Positions 25,038-34,381 of a stretch of DNA of 64,000 nt are shown here, in pieces. Every line of letters starts with the position of its first letter. Positions within the stretch are counted from its first letter, which is position 1. The notes under the pieces were generated by a model, which was given only the letters and a program-made list of their open reading frames with translations, was not told the origin of the DNA and searched no databases. Origin of the DNA: Candidatus Flexicrinis proximus (GTDB taxonomy: Bacteria; Chloroflexota; Anaerolineae; Aggregatilineales; Phototrophicaceae); assembly GCA_016712885.1 (NCBI GenBank), contig JADJQF010000002.1, forward strand, positions 248,001-312,000, given 5' to 3'. The translations under genes and the position numbers were made by a program.

Positions 25038-26333
25038 TTACGCCTGGATTTGCGGCCCGGCTACGGCGACAACTGCAGCCTCCGGATTCCAGTAGCGGCG
25101 GATGGCATCCCTGACATCGCTGAGTCTCAGCGCGTTGATGAGTCCCGGCATACGAATCAGGTAGTCCAAGCCAAGACCATAGGTCTCCATGGACAGAATC
25201 GTGCCAGCTAACCCTTCGTTAGTCTCAAGTTGAAGCGGCATCCGTCCAACAAAATAGGATTTGTTGTCAGCAAGTTCGTCCTCGGTTACGTCAACTTCAA
25301 TCATCTTGCGCACTTCAGCTATTGAGAGTTTGACAGCACGGTCAACGTTCGTCGGGTTCACACCGGCCGCAATTGACCAGGCGCCGGGGCCGTGACCACC
25401 ATCCAGGCGACTATATGCATAGTACGCCATGCCCGACTTTTCGCGCACTTCCTCGCCGATTCGCCCCATCATCCCGAACTCGCCAAGAATGCTGTTGGCA
25501 ATGCGCGCTGCCTGAAAATCTTCCGCGTAGCGCGAGGGGCCGACGACCCCAATCATAACATCGGATTGGGTCTTGCCGGGAATGGGGACAAAGGTTCTTG
25601 CCATCTCAACGGGCTGGGGCGCCGAGGGAGCACGGCGCGGCGCCGATTGGTCGCGGTTCGTCCAGTCGCCCAATTTGGCGCGAACCAATTCAACGGCTTC
25701 CGCCGCATCAAACGCGCCGGCAATCGCAATCGTCATACCAGCCGGCCCGTAGTGCTTCGCATGAAAGCTCCGGATCTGTTCGACGGTGAGGAACGGCAAG
25801 GTTTCCAGGGTTCCGCGGGGGGTATAGTGATATGGGTGGTCCGGCCTATAGAGGGTCTCCCTAAAAGCACGACCCGCCTGGCGGCGCGTATCTTGAAGGC
25901 CATAGCGCAACCATGTCAGAGCCTCACCGCGCAGCCGTTCAACCTGATCGGGGGGGAACAGCGGATTTCGAAGCGCATCAGCCATCACGTCGATCAGGAC
26001 TGAGAGGTCCTCAGCAAGCGCTTTGCCTCCGAAATTGATGTGATGCGTCCCGGCCGAGATGCCGAAGTCGGCACCGATGTCTTCGAGGGTCGCGGCCAGA
26101 GTCTGAAAGTCACGTGTTTCCGTACCGCGCATCAGCGTACCAGCCGTGAGTGCAGCGAGTCCGTTGGCTTCCGGGGTCTCCTGGATTGATCCGCCTTCGG
26201 CCACGCCGCTAACGACAACCGAATGAGTACTTGCGTTTTCGTATACAAGCACCGTAACGCCATTGTCCAGCACAACGCGCGTGATGGTCTCAGGGTTGGG
26301 CATCGAGTGCGTGAAATTATTCCTGGTCATCAT
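25038..26333 (-). CDS. M16 peptidase-like protein, non-catalytic partner subunit
   Basis: About 431 residues with the duplicated insulinase/processing-peptidase fold. The zinc motif HxxEH is absent; 'ANGLAALTAG' stands in its place, as in the inactive subunit of two-gene M16B proteases. The C-terminal half retains the substrate-binding 'REKSGMAYYAYSRL' signature and 'GRMPLQLETNEGLAG'. The ATG at 26333 has GAGGAA seven bases upstream and overlaps the catalytic-subunit gene by 17 bases, so the two chains are translationally coupled. They probably form a heterodimer. Confidence 0.88.
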   Translation of the reverse strand: MMTRNNFTHSMPNPETITRVVLDNGVTVLVYENASTHSVVVSGVAEGGSIQETPEANGLAALTAGTLMRGTETRDFQTLAATLEDIGADFGISAGTHHINFGGKALAEDLSVLIDVMADALRNPLFPPDQVERLRGEALTWLRYGLQDTRRQAGRAFRETLYRPDHPYHYTPRGTLETLPFLTVEQIRSFHAKHYGPAGMTIAIAGAFDAAEAVELVRAKLGDWTNRDQSAPRRAPSAPQPVEMARTFVPIPGKTQSDVMIGVVGPSRYAEDFQAARIANSILGEFGMMGRIGEEVREKSGMAYYAYSRLDGGHGPGAWSIAAGVNPTNVDRAVKLSIAEVRKMIEVDVTEDELADNKSYFVGRMPLQLETNEGLAGTILSMETYGLGLDYLIRMPGLINALRLSDVRDAIRRYWNPEAAVVAVAGPQIQA

Positions 26334-27612
26334 CAGAAAATTCCTCAGACTCGTCACTCATACCCGTTGGAATGAGGTGCCCGACGACGCGACTCTGTGG
26401 GCGCAAATACCTCTTGGCGGCATCAAGGACGTTTTCGAGAGACACCTGATCAAGCTTATCGACGTATTGGTCGAACCACTCGAAGGATCCCAGATTCTCA
26501 CCATAGGCAAGCCAATAGGCCTGCCCTGTTACGCTCTCGGTGCTGTACGCAAAGGCTGCCCGCGCCTGTTTCTTGGCTTTGCGGACTTCAGCCTCAGTGA
26601 TATCACCGTCGAGAACCCGCTGAATCTCACTCTCGAAGACGGCCTCTGCCTCTTCGACGGAGCGACCGGTGCGGATCGTGATGGTGATTGAATAGAGATA
26701 GGGGTCGATTGACGGCATCAAGCTTCCGCTTACTGACGCCGCAATCTCAGATTCGACGAGCGCACGGTACAGTCGGCTGGTCTTGTTGTCGATGTTGCCA
26801 TCCGGGCCAGTAAGAACGCTATTGAGAATGGTCAACGCGTAGAAGTCCGGGTCATTCCCCGCTGGGGCGCGATAGGCAAATTCGAGAAAGGCGGTCGTGC
26901 CGGGACGCTCCACCCTGATGCGGCGCTCTCCATGCTGCTCAGGCTCAGTGCGTGAAAACAACTGCGGGACATCACGGGCCGGAATGTTGCCGTAAACTTC
27001 AGAGATACGTTCAATCATTTCACTTGTATCGAATGCCCCAACGGCAGATATGACGGCGTTATTTGGCGCGTAGTAGGTACGATAGTGATTGTAGAGATCG
27101 TCACGGGACATCGTATTCAGGTCGTGCAGATCCCCAATGATCTCGTGATGATAGCCGTGCACACGGAACGCAGCCGCGGAGATTTCCTCGGCGAGCCAGA
27201 ACAGTGGCGAATTCTCCAGACCCTGCCGCTCGCTGATAATAACGGTCCGTTCACTATCGACTTCAGCAGGATCGAATTTCGCGTTGACCATGCGGTCTGC
27301 TTCGTGACGGATCGCCAGATCAATCTTGTCTGCCGGCACGGTCTCGAAATAGGCCGTGTAGTCGAATGAGGTCTGCGCATTAGACATGCCCCCCAGGCGG
27401 TCAAACATCGCCATCACGTCCGAGGCGGGGAAAGCATCGGTGCCCTTAAACATCATATGCTCAACCCAATGAGAGACACCGGTCTGGCCGGTGCGTTCAT
27501 TGCGGCTGCCGATCTTATAGAGCACCCACCAGCTGATCAGCGGCGCGCTATGAACTTCTTTGAGCAGAACGGTAAGACCGTTCGGCACGACGTGCTTCGT
27601 GACGTTTCCCAC
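26317..27612 (-). CDS. M16 family zinc metallopeptidase, catalytic subunit
   Basis: 431 residues. The inverted zinc motif HWVEH (His48, Glu51, His52) is intact, and the downstream Glu ligand lies in 'DSERTVIISER'. The fold matches the mitochondrial processing peptidase beta / bacterial PqqF-like M16B class. No signal peptide is seen. The start is a GTG with AGGAAGG about 11 bases upstream. The paired gene downstream encodes the inactive half. The substrate is unknown; bacterial M16B pairs degrade or process peptides. Confidence 0.93.
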   Translation of the reverse strand: MGNVTKHVVPNGLTVLLKEVHSAPLISWWVLYKIGSRNERTGQTGVSHWVEHMMFKGTDAFPASDVMAMFDRLGGMSNAQTSFDYTAYFETVPADKIDLAIRHEADRMVNAKFDPAEVDSERTVIISERQGLENSPLFWLAEEISAAAFRVHGYHHEIIGDLHDLNTMSRDDLYNHYRTYYAPNNAVISAVGAFDTSEMIERISEVYGNIPARDVPQLFSRTEPEQHGERRIRVERPGTTAFLEFAYRAPAGNDPDFYALTILNSVLTGPDGNIDNKTSRLYRALVESEIAASVSGSLMPSIDPYLYSITITIRTGRSVEEAEAVFESEIQRVLDGDITEAEVRKAKKQARAAFAYSTESVTGQAYWLAYGENLGSFEWFDQYVDKLDQVSLENVLDAAKRYLRPQSRVVGHLIPTGMSDESEEFSDDDQE

Positions 27613-27741
27613 CGAGACATTGCCTTCCTATACTGGACAACTTTCCAATTCCCTGGTTTCAGGCGTGTGGTGGTTCGTAGACACAGGTCCTGAGGACTTT
27701 CCCCATGCACCCGGGACTTACACGCCTAAGTCTGACGCGAT

Positions 27742-29058
27742 CTAGGCCGCACCATTGTACCCGCGACCGACACCGCGATAATGAAAGCCTAAGCTTTTCA
27801 TCCGTGCGGGGTCATACATATTGCGCCCATCGACCATAACAGGCTGAGCCAGCGTGTCACGCAGGCGTTCCATGTCCAACTGCTTAAACTCATTCCAGGG
27901 CGTGGCAATGACAACTGCGTCCGCGCCGCGCGCGGCGTCGTAGGCATTCTCGCACATCACGATCGTCGGATACTCCTTGGCCGTGACCGGCATAGCAACG
28001 GGATCGTAGGCCCGAACCGTTGCGCCGCGCGCAATCAATGTCTCGGCAATTGCCAGCGACGGGGACTCACGGATGTCGTCTGTATTCTCCTTGAATGCCA
28101 GCCCAAGCAGGGCGACGGTTTTTCCGCTTACACTGCCGAGAATCTCCTGGAGCTTGTCAGCGACCCGTCTGCGCTGAGAGTCGTTAATTTCGGTAACCGC
28201 ATTCAGGAGTTGTGGATGTGCCCCGGATTCGGCGGCCATGAAGGTCAAGGCTTTGACATCCTTGGGGAAGCAACTACCTCCATAGCCTATTCCTGGCTGG
28301 AGGAAATGGTGCCCAATCCGCTTATCGAAGCCCATTCCCTGGGCCACCTCTACGACGTCAGCCCCGAGTTTCTCGCAGATATTGGCGATTTCATTGATGA
28401 AACTTAGTCGAGTTGCCAGAAATGCGTTCGACGCATATTTGATCATCTCGGCTGTACGCAAGTCGGTCATCACGATCGGTGCGCGAAGAGGCAGATAGAG
28501 CTGCGCCACAGCCTCGGCTGCCCAATGGTTTTCCGGGGTCGAGCCGAGAACGGTGCGATCAGGGGACATAAAGTCCTGAACGGCGGCGCCCTCACGCAGA
28601 AATTCCGGGCAGCTGACAACCGCAAATTGTATGGCTTGACTCTGGTTTTCACGTACCACTTTGGTTACCACATCGCCGGTGCCAACTGGAACCGTCGACT
28701 TATTAATGATGATTAGCGGTTGGGTCATGGTCGTGGAAATTGTTGCGGCGGCCGCCCGTACGTACTTGAGTTCGGCCTCGCCATCTTCACCTTCTGGCGT
28801 CCCGACACAGATGAAAACGTACTCGGCGTCGCGCAGTCCCTCGTCATAGGAGGTAGTGAAGGTGAGTCGGCCAGCCCTGACATTACGCTCGACGATTTCC
28901 TTGAGTCCCGGCTCGTAGATAGGCATTTCGCCGCGTTTCAGCGCTTCGACCTTACGCTCGTCAATATCGACCGTCACGACGTGGTTACCCAGATCTGCAA
29001 AACAGGTCGCGTTGACCAGGCCGACATAGCCCGTGCCGATCACACAAATGTGCTTCAT
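27742..29058 (-). CDS. ugd: UDP-glucose 6-dehydrogenase
   Basis: It oxidises UDP-glucose to UDP-glucuronate with two NAD+, feeding surface polysaccharide synthesis. It has 438 residues. The N-terminal Rossmann motif is 'CVIGTGYVGLVNATCFADLGN', split at residue ~20. The catalytic Cys is in 'GYGGSCFPKDVKAL' near residue 260, with 'EFLREGAAVQDF' and 'KYASNAFLATRLSFINE' also present. The ATG at 29058 has AAAGGA upstream and gives the standard MKHICVIG start. It is consistent with the exopolysaccharide genes at 52-55 kb. Confidence 0.96.
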   Translation of the reverse strand: MKHICVIGTGYVGLVNATCFADLGNHVVTVDIDERKVEALKRGEMPIYEPGLKEIVERNVRAGRLTFTTSYDEGLRDAEYVFICVGTPEGEDGEAELKYVRAAAATISTTMTQPLIIINKSTVPVGTGDVVTKVVRENQSQAIQFAVVSCPEFLREGAAVQDFMSPDRTVLGSTPENHWAAEAVAQLYLPLRAPIVMTDLRTAEMIKYASNAFLATRLSFINEIANICEKLGADVVEVAQGMGFDKRIGHHFLQPGIGYGGSCFPKDVKALTFMAAESGAHPQLLNAVTEINDSQRRRVADKLQEILGSVSGKTVALLGLAFKENTDDIRESPSLAIAETLIARGATVRAYDPVAMPVTAKEYPTIVMCENAYDAARGADAVVIATPWNEFKQLDMERLRDTLAQPVMVDGRNMYDPARMKSLGFHYRGVGRGYNGAA

Positions 29059-29150
29059 TGCGAGAGTCCTTTCTCGGACTTGATAACCGTGTATCTCATG
29101 CTCCGGCCCGCCTCTCAATCAGTGAGAAGAAGCCGCCTTAACCCACAGCA

Positions 29151-29693
29151 TTACAGCCGTTTCGCCATCAAAATGTCGGGTTTTCCAAAACCATTTGCAT
29201 CCGGAATGATGCCTACTACCGCAAATCCCAGTTTACGGTAAAACACGAATGGATGCCCCTTTACGTCACGCAGGTTCGCCAAGGCCGTGAGCGGGTCCGG
29301 ATAAACATCTAGGCCAGCCAGATTCGTCCATCCCGCCTCGTCGTCGGAGCCAAGCATGAGCGTTAATCCGCCCGCCTCGCGTATTCGGCGTTCGAGTTCC
29401 CAAACCAGAGCTGAACCAACGCCTCTACGCTGCGCGGCCGGAGTCACACCCAACGGGTGAAGCTCCCACACTTTGGCGTAAGTTGGCTGGCCGCCAATAA
29501 TACCAAAAATCACATCATCTTCGACCGCCGCAAGTGCGATCTTGTCACTGGAAAGCATAGACTCGATCTCGCCGCGCGCTTCATCTGACGTCGGCCACGC
29601 ATCTGGTGCCATCTCAACAAAGGCCTCAACCAGTAGAGTGGCTGCCCGGTCTCGTTGGGCAGAAGAGAGTGAAGCGAGGTCCACAACCTTCAT
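29151..29693 (-). CDS. GNAT acetyltransferase resembling aminoglycoside 6'-N-acetyltransferase
   Basis: 180 residues with GNAT motif A 'QRRGVGSALVWELE' (acetyl-CoA site). Several features recall the AAC(6') group: 'WELHPLGV', 'LTLMLGSDDEAGWTNLAG', 'YPDPL', 'GHPFVFYRKLGF' and the C-terminal 'PDANGFGKPDILMAKRL'. The ATG directly abuts the stop of the upstream FAD oxidoreductase gene with no gap, so translation is coupled. Whether it modifies aminoglycosides, or a cellular amine made by its neighbour, cannot be told from sequence. There is no mobile element nearby. Confidence 0.82.
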   Translation of the reverse strand: MKVVDLASLSSAQRDRAATLLVEAFVEMAPDAWPTSDEARGEIESMLSSDKIALAAVEDDVIFGIIGGQPTYAKVWELHPLGVTPAAQRRGVGSALVWELERRIREAGGLTLMLGSDDEAGWTNLAGLDVYPDPLTALANLRDVKGHPFVFYRKLGFAVVGIIPDANGFGKPDILMAKRL

Positions 29694-31058
29694 CTACCCA
29701 GCCTCGTCCAGGATTCGGTGCGCAACACGACGGCCAATCTCAATCGCGTAATTCGTACCACGATCCCACGGATAAACCTGGCTCATACTTGCCCAATACA
29801 GCCCGCGCAACGGAGTTTTCAGGTCAGGAATCTTCTGGCTGTGGTTCAATCCCGGTATCGGTTGCGCGTAAGGCGCACGCCAGACCCATGCTCGGCGAAC
29901 CCAAGACGGGTCGAACGCAGGATTTACGGCTGGCAGCGCAGAAGTGAAGCGCTCGATCAGGGCATCGTCCGACAATGAGAAGTACTCATGCGAGGGGTCG
30001 GCATAGTCACCGCAATAGACGATGACGTCATTGCCATAATGTGTTTTGTCCATCCAATTGGTGTGTTCAACCAGGGCGAGAAATGGAAACTGATTCTTGG
30101 TCTTGTCGGAGCTGACCGCCGGAAGATTCAGCCAGTAAGTCCCGTCAGTCAGCAGCGATTGATTGAGGGCAAGCACGACACATACCGCGCCGATGCTGTC
30201 AAGAGCCGCTACTTCCTTGCCGTAGGTGGTTCCGGCGATCCCTTGAGCATGCTTGAGTAGTTGTCGAGGCGATGTCGTCGCCAAAACAACGTCGAACATG
30301 CGCGACTCCTGCTTGAATCCTAATTCCAGGCCGTCAGCCGTTTCCGAAATGAATTCCACAGGAGTAGACAGGCAAATCTCGACACCTCTTTCGCGCGCCG
30401 CGTCAGCCAATGCGTTTACGAAGGCTTGGAACCCACCCTCATATGTCCCCAGCTTTACACTGCGGGCTTTGATGCGCGCCCACATCCAGGCCATGTTGAC
30501 CTTATCAAAACGGTCGCCAAACTTGCCGATGAGGAGCGGTCGCCAGAGCGCGTTATAGACCTCATCCCCCATCCATCGGCGCAGCCACTGTTGTGCGGTC
30601 ACCCGCTCCAGCCTCTTCCACCACGGCGTGAGTTTCAGGAAAACGCCAGAGAGGCCGAGGCGCAGGGTCCCCAGCCAGGAGAGCGGCAGGCTCAACGCCG
30701 ACAGATTCATCTCGGAACGATAGACCCTACCATTCAGCCAGTAGGAGGTCTTGGGTCGTGGCCAGAGGAGCCGGTCTGAAATACCGAGTTCTCGGGCGAG
30801 CTGCAGCAAGTCCGAGTCGGTTTCAAACCAGTGGTGGTAGAATTTTTCAAGAGACCAGTCCCACGTTTCGTCCTTGAACCCGGCAGCCAGGCCACCGACT
30901 TCTGATCCTGCCTCAAAAATGGTTACGCGATGTCCAGCCTGAACAAGATCCCAAGCGGCAGACAGCCCCGCGATTCCGGCACCTATAATCGCGATAGACT
31001 TGGGCTTTGCGGCAGGGACTCCATCATGGCTTGCGGCGGTTGGCGGCTTCTGCTTCAT
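29694..31058 (-). CDS. FAD-dependent amine oxidase / protoporphyrinogen-oxidase-like protein
   Basis: 454 residues. The FAD-binding motif is 'AIIGAGIAGLSAAWDL' near residue 22, followed by 'EAGSEVGGLA' and the typical 'SLEKFYHHWF'. The C-terminal FAD motif 'GLYWASMSQVYPWDRGTNYAIEIG' is intact in two parts. The family includes protoporphyrinogen oxidases, phytoene desaturases and UDP-galactopyranose-mutase-like flavoproteins, and the exact reaction is not clear. No haem or carotenoid genes are nearby. It abuts the AAC(6')-like gene. Confidence 0.82.
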   Translation of the reverse strand: MKQKPPTAASHDGVPAAKPKSIAIIGAGIAGLSAAWDLVQAGHRVTIFEAGSEVGGLAAGFKDETWDWSLEKFYHHWFETDSDLLQLARELGISDRLLWPRPKTSYWLNGRVYRSEMNLSALSLPLSWLGTLRLGLSGVFLKLTPWWKRLERVTAQQWLRRWMGDEVYNALWRPLLIGKFGDRFDKVNMAWMWARIKARSVKLGTYEGGFQAFVNALADAARERGVEICLSTPVEFISETADGLELGFKQESRMFDVVLATTSPRQLLKHAQGIAGTTYGKEVAALDSIGAVCVVLALNQSLLTDGTYWLNLPAVSSDKTKNQFPFLALVEHTNWMDKTHYGNDVIVYCGDYADPSHEYFSLSDDALIERFTSALPAVNPAFDPSWVRRAWVWRAPYAQPIPGLNHSQKIPDLKTPLRGLYWASMSQVYPWDRGTNYAIEIGRRVAHRILDEAG

Positions 31059-31111
31059 GGGTTAACGACTCATCTCCATTCCATCTGGTGGGTTATACAC
31101 TCGCGTCGACG

Positions 31112-32566
31112 CTACTCATCATCCCACCAGCGAAAGCCTTTCGGAAGATTTTCCATGCCGCGAGCTGGGGGGGTGTCGTCAACAAGTGGAGGGGGAAGCT
31201 GCGGCGGGAGGGTCATTACTGTTGGAGGGGTTAACACTACCCGGAGCGGGCCAGGCGTCGAGATGACTTGCGGTCGGGTTACCTTCCAGATAAGGCGAAC
31301 GATAGCACCCAGCCCCAGCCCTATCACCAGCAGATTGAATACCCATCCGACAGCCGGAAGCGCGCTCAATAGTGCCACGATGGCGGCGCCAACGGCGACT
31401 CCGAGCATCCAGTCGCGGATAGTCAGTTCTTTGGCAGAGACGCGCTCCAGAATAAACGTCCCCAATGCAGCAGCGACTACCAACCGTGCGATATACCCAC
31501 ATATGAAGTAGAAGACCCCACCGCCTCCAAAATTCGCCAGGCCAAGCGTTACGGCAGCAGCTATGGTCAAGGAGTCCACACCCAGCAGCGACAGGAGTGC
31601 GACTCCCAGGACACTAAACGTCAGGGTGAGTGCCAGGAATGGGAACGAAAGCGCAAACGTGCCAACTCCAAACAAGGTATTCAAGGCGGGACGGTCCTTC
31701 ACAGACCGGGTAGGCCGCTGTACGAGCGTAGGCGTCAGGAGTAGCAGTAAAGAACCCATAACGGTAAGCACAAGTATGTCCTGCACAACCTGCCCGAAAT
31801 ACTGGCGCAGCGCATCGCTGCGGCTTTCTTCGGCTACGATTTCGCCGATTGTTGGCGCATTCGTAACCGGCGTGTAGCTTACATCACCCTGTATCCTGCC
31901 GAGTATCTGAGCGGCAGAAGGGGCAATATAGTCGAGATGGCGGCCAATAGTCGCATTATCGGCAATACGTAAACCAGATGGCGCGGTGTCCAAGGCAAGT
32001 GCCAGAGAAAGCATACCCACGACAAGCTGAGGGGCATTTTCCTCGGTTGTGTCTCCTACATGGGCAAATACATCGCGCTCTACGGAACCACTGAGCGTGA
32101 GCGACTCGCCAGCGTAGAGCATATCGCGGCCGATTTCGCTCCGGCTGTTCAACTGGTAGGCCACCGCATTGACGTCTTCTGGAACGCGCGTTTCTTCTTC
32201 GAGACTGATATCCACGGCGATTGCCACTAGGGAGCCATTGACCCATTCACTCCCTGATTTCAGTTCCAGCGATCCTCCGGCAAAGTGAAGGTCGTCGCCT
32301 AACCTACCCGTGACCTCAAGCCCGCGTGAGAGGAGATAGACATCACCGGTCACTTCCCCGGCGATGTTGGCTGTGAGGGCAACTCCGAAGATGCTGCCTT
32401 CCACGCGACCGTCTATACGCAGTTCCCGGCACACGGCAAGCAGATTGCCTTCGATGGTTTCGCCTCTGGCCACTGTACACGTCGTTGCCTGCATTGCCTC
32501 GGCGGCAAGAACTCCGCCAGCAACCATCAGGATAAAGACCGCCAACAGCGCGTGTTTCAGACGCAT
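31112..32566 (-). CDS. Secreted/membrane protein with bactofilin-like beta-helix and C-terminal membrane domain
   Basis: 484 residues. A signal peptide (1-21) precedes a region of about 210 residues rich in short repeats of the type 'GEVTGDVYLLSRGLEVTGRLGDDL', split here, which resembles the polymer-forming bactofilin beta-helix. Four to six transmembrane helices follow (about residues 265-440), then a Pro-rich tail. The ATG at 32566 follows GAGGAGTATTTC. In bactofilins such repeats form filaments; here the repeats would lie outside the membrane. The function is unknown. Confidence 0.7.
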   Translation of the reverse strand: MRLKHALLAVFILMVAGGVLAAEAMQATTCTVARGETIEGNLLAVCRELRIDGRVEGSIFGVALTANIAGEVTGDVYLLSRGLEVTGRLGDDLHFAGGSLELKSGSEWVNGSLVAIAVDISLEEETRVPEDVNAVAYQLNSRSEIGRDMLYAGESLTLSGSVERDVFAHVGDTTEENAPQLVVGMLSLALALDTAPSGLRIADNATIGRHLDYIAPSAAQILGRIQGDVSYTPVTNAPTIGEIVAEESRSDALRQYFGQVVQDILVLTVMGSLLLLLTPTLVQRPTRSVKDRPALNTLFGVGTFALSFPFLALTLTFSVLGVALLSLLGVDSLTIAAAVTLGLANFGGGGVFYFICGYIARLVVAAALGTFILERVSAKELTIRDWMLGVAVGAAIVALLSALPAVGWVFNLLVIGLGLGAIVRLIWKVTRPQVISTPGPLRVVLTPPTVMTLPPQLPPPLVDDTPPARGMENLPKGFRWWDDE

Positions 32567-32771
32567 GAAATACTCCTCAATTGCCTCCGCAATCATAATC
32601 GAGTCCTACCCAAACGGGTAGCGTCGCCCATCCGCGCGGACGATTTCCGTTGCCACATCGTATGAGATGATAAGCGTCAGGCGCACGAACGGCATTTGAC
32701 AGTAATCCAGCGTTAGAAGACGCTAAGTTAAGGTGCCGCAAGTGCGCGAAGACACCTATGTGAGGGGTAAC

Positions 32772-33728
32772 ATGAGTACATTACAGGAATTCAGTGATGC
32801 GCTGGCCGATGCAGTTGCCAGCACTGGGCAACAGGTTGTAAGAGTTGAGGCACGCCGCAGACTGCCGGCAAGCGGGATCGTGTGGTCCAGCGACTTGGTT
32901 GTGACGGCACATCATGTCGTCGAACGAAACGAGAATATCCGGATCGGTCTCCATGATAACAGCATGGTCGAAGCCGAGCTTGTTGGACGCGATCCCAATA
33001 CCGACCTTGCAGTGCTGCGGGTCAAAACTGGCTCAACTGGTTTCAAGAAAGCCGAGGGTATTTCACGTATTGGCCATCTGGTGATGGCGGTCGGGCGCGC
33101 CGGCATGGGACTACAGGCGAGTCTGGGGATCATCAGCGCGATCGGTTCAAGCGAACCCGGGTCCGATCAGGAAAAAGAGCGGCCCCATCACAGGCGTGGT
33201 GGAGGTGGCATGAGTTTCGCGTATTCGCGCGGTCACAGCGGCGTGATGCTGGACGGCGCAATCCAGAGCGATGTTGTTATGTATCCAGGATTCAGTGGAG
33301 GACCGCTGATTGATGCATCAGGCAGGCTGCTGGGGATGAATACATCGGCCGTCGCCAGCGGAGCGAGTTTGAGCATTCCGCTTGGCACGATCACACGCGT
33401 TGTGGAACAGCTTTCAACACATGGAAAGGTCCGGCGCGGATTTCTCGGCGTAAGTCTTCAGCCTATGCGCCTCACTGAGTCGCTGGCTACGGGGGTTGGA
33501 CAGTCGACGGGTCTGCTGATCGTGGCGACCGACTCGGGTGGTCCAGCCGACAACGCCGGGCTGTATCAGGGGGATATCATTGTGGCGATCGATGGTCAGC
33601 GCACGCGCACGCTTGATGAACTGCTTGCCCTGCTGAATGGCGATCGCGTCGGGACCACCGTCGCTGTACGGATCATACGCGGCGGACAAACCCAGGAATT
33701 GAACGCTACGATTGCCGAGCGGCACTGA
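32772..33728 (+). CDS. HtrA-like serine protease with C-terminal PDZ domain, no signal peptide
   Basis: 318 residues of the trypsin-like S1C family. The catalytic triad is complete: His46 in 'TAHHVVE', Asp77 in 'DPNTDLAVL' and Ser173 in 'PGFSGGPL' (Phe replaces the usual Asn of GNSGGP). One PDZ domain (about residues 220-318, 'GLYQGDIIVAIDG') follows. A His/Gly-rich loop ('HHRRGGGG') near residue 140 is an insertion. Neither signal peptide nor membrane anchor is visible, unlike most HtrA proteins, so it probably works in the cytoplasm. GAGGGG precedes the ATG. A shorter paralogue starts one base after its stop. Confidence 0.88.
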   Translation: MSTLQEFSDALADAVASTGQQVVRVEARRRLPASGIVWSSDLVVTAHHVVERNENIRIGLHDNSMVEAELVGRDPNTDLAVLRVKTGSTGFKKAEGISRIGHLVMAVGRAGMGLQASLGIISAIGSSEPGSDQEKERPHHRRGGGGMSFAYSRGHSGVMLDGAIQSDVVMYPGFSGGPLIDASGRLLGMNTSAVASGASLSIPLGTITRVVEQLSTHGKVRRGFLGVSLQPMRLTESLATGVGQSTGLLIVATDSGGPADNAGLYQGDIIVAIDGQRTRTLDELLALLNGDRVGTTVAVRIIRGGQTQELNATIAERH

Positions 33729-33729
33729 A

Positions 33730-34335
33730 ATGGCGATTGAGACAGTGGCCTTCGACGAGGAAATGGCAGCCCTTGTCGAACGCGTACAAGTCAGCCTGGT
33801 GCAGATCATCGGTACGAAGGGAAGCCTCGGCGCAGGAATCGTCTGGCGTTCGGATGGATTGATCGTGACGAACGCCCATGTCGTGCAGGAAGAAAACCTG
33901 GAAGTCGTTCTGGCAGATGGATCACGGTTCCTGGCACAAATCGTATTCCAGGACCCGGCTCTCGATCTCGCGCTGCTGAGCATCGCAGCGGACGGTCTGC
34001 AGCCCATCCGCCTTGGGGATTCCCAGTCCGTGCGTGCCGGCCAATGGGTAGTCGCGATTGGCCACCCGTATGGTTTACTCGGTGCAGCAACGGCGGGCAG
34101 CGTGATCGCAGCCGGCGCCGATCTTCCCGAACGCGGAAGCGACCGGGATTGGATCGCGCTGAATCTTCGGCTTCGTCCGGGGCATTCTGGCGGGCCGTTG
34201 GTAGACGCTCAGGGCAACCTGCTCGGGATAAACACTTTTATCACAGGACCAGAAGTGGGATTCGCAATCCCAACGCATGTGATCTCAGAGGTCATTCAGG
34301 CGCGCCACCCTGAAGTGCAGATCGTGTCAGCCTGA
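33730..34335 (+). CDS. HtrA-like serine protease without PDZ domain
   Basis: 201 residues, essentially one S1C protease domain. The triad is His49 in 'TNAHVVQ', Asp78 in 'DPALDLALLS' and Ser152 in 'RPGHSGGPLVDAQG'. It has no PDZ, signal peptide or membrane segment, and it starts one base after the PDZ-containing paralogue. The two are clearly a tandem duplication followed by loss of the PDZ. A mixed oligomer is possible but not shown. Confidence 0.85.
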   Translation: MAIETVAFDEEMAALVERVQVSLVQIIGTKGSLGAGIVWRSDGLIVTNAHVVQEENLEVVLADGSRFLAQIVFQDPALDLALLSIAADGLQPIRLGDSQSVRAGQWVVAIGHPYGLLGAATAGSVIAAGADLPERGSDRDWIALNLRLRPGHSGGPLVDAQGNLLGINTFITGPEVGFAIPTHVISEVIQARHPEVQIVSA

Positions 34336-34350
34336 ATCCGGGACGGATTG

Positions 34351-34378
34351 ACCGGGGCGGCAGGCGTGCCACCCCGGT
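34351..34378. terminator. Hairpin between the convergent htrA-like and mfd genes
   Basis: ACCGGGG and CCCCGGT (outer stem) enclose GGCA / TGCC (inner stem). It lies wholly between the two convergent genes, but GTTTC is the only T-run, so termination strength is uncertain. Confidence 0.6.
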
Positions 34379-34381
34379 GTT

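Noticed and set aside
32607..32620. TACCC-AAAC-GGGTA palindrome between the bactofilin-like and HtrA genes
   Set aside because: Five-base arms occur by chance at this frequency; no conserved context.
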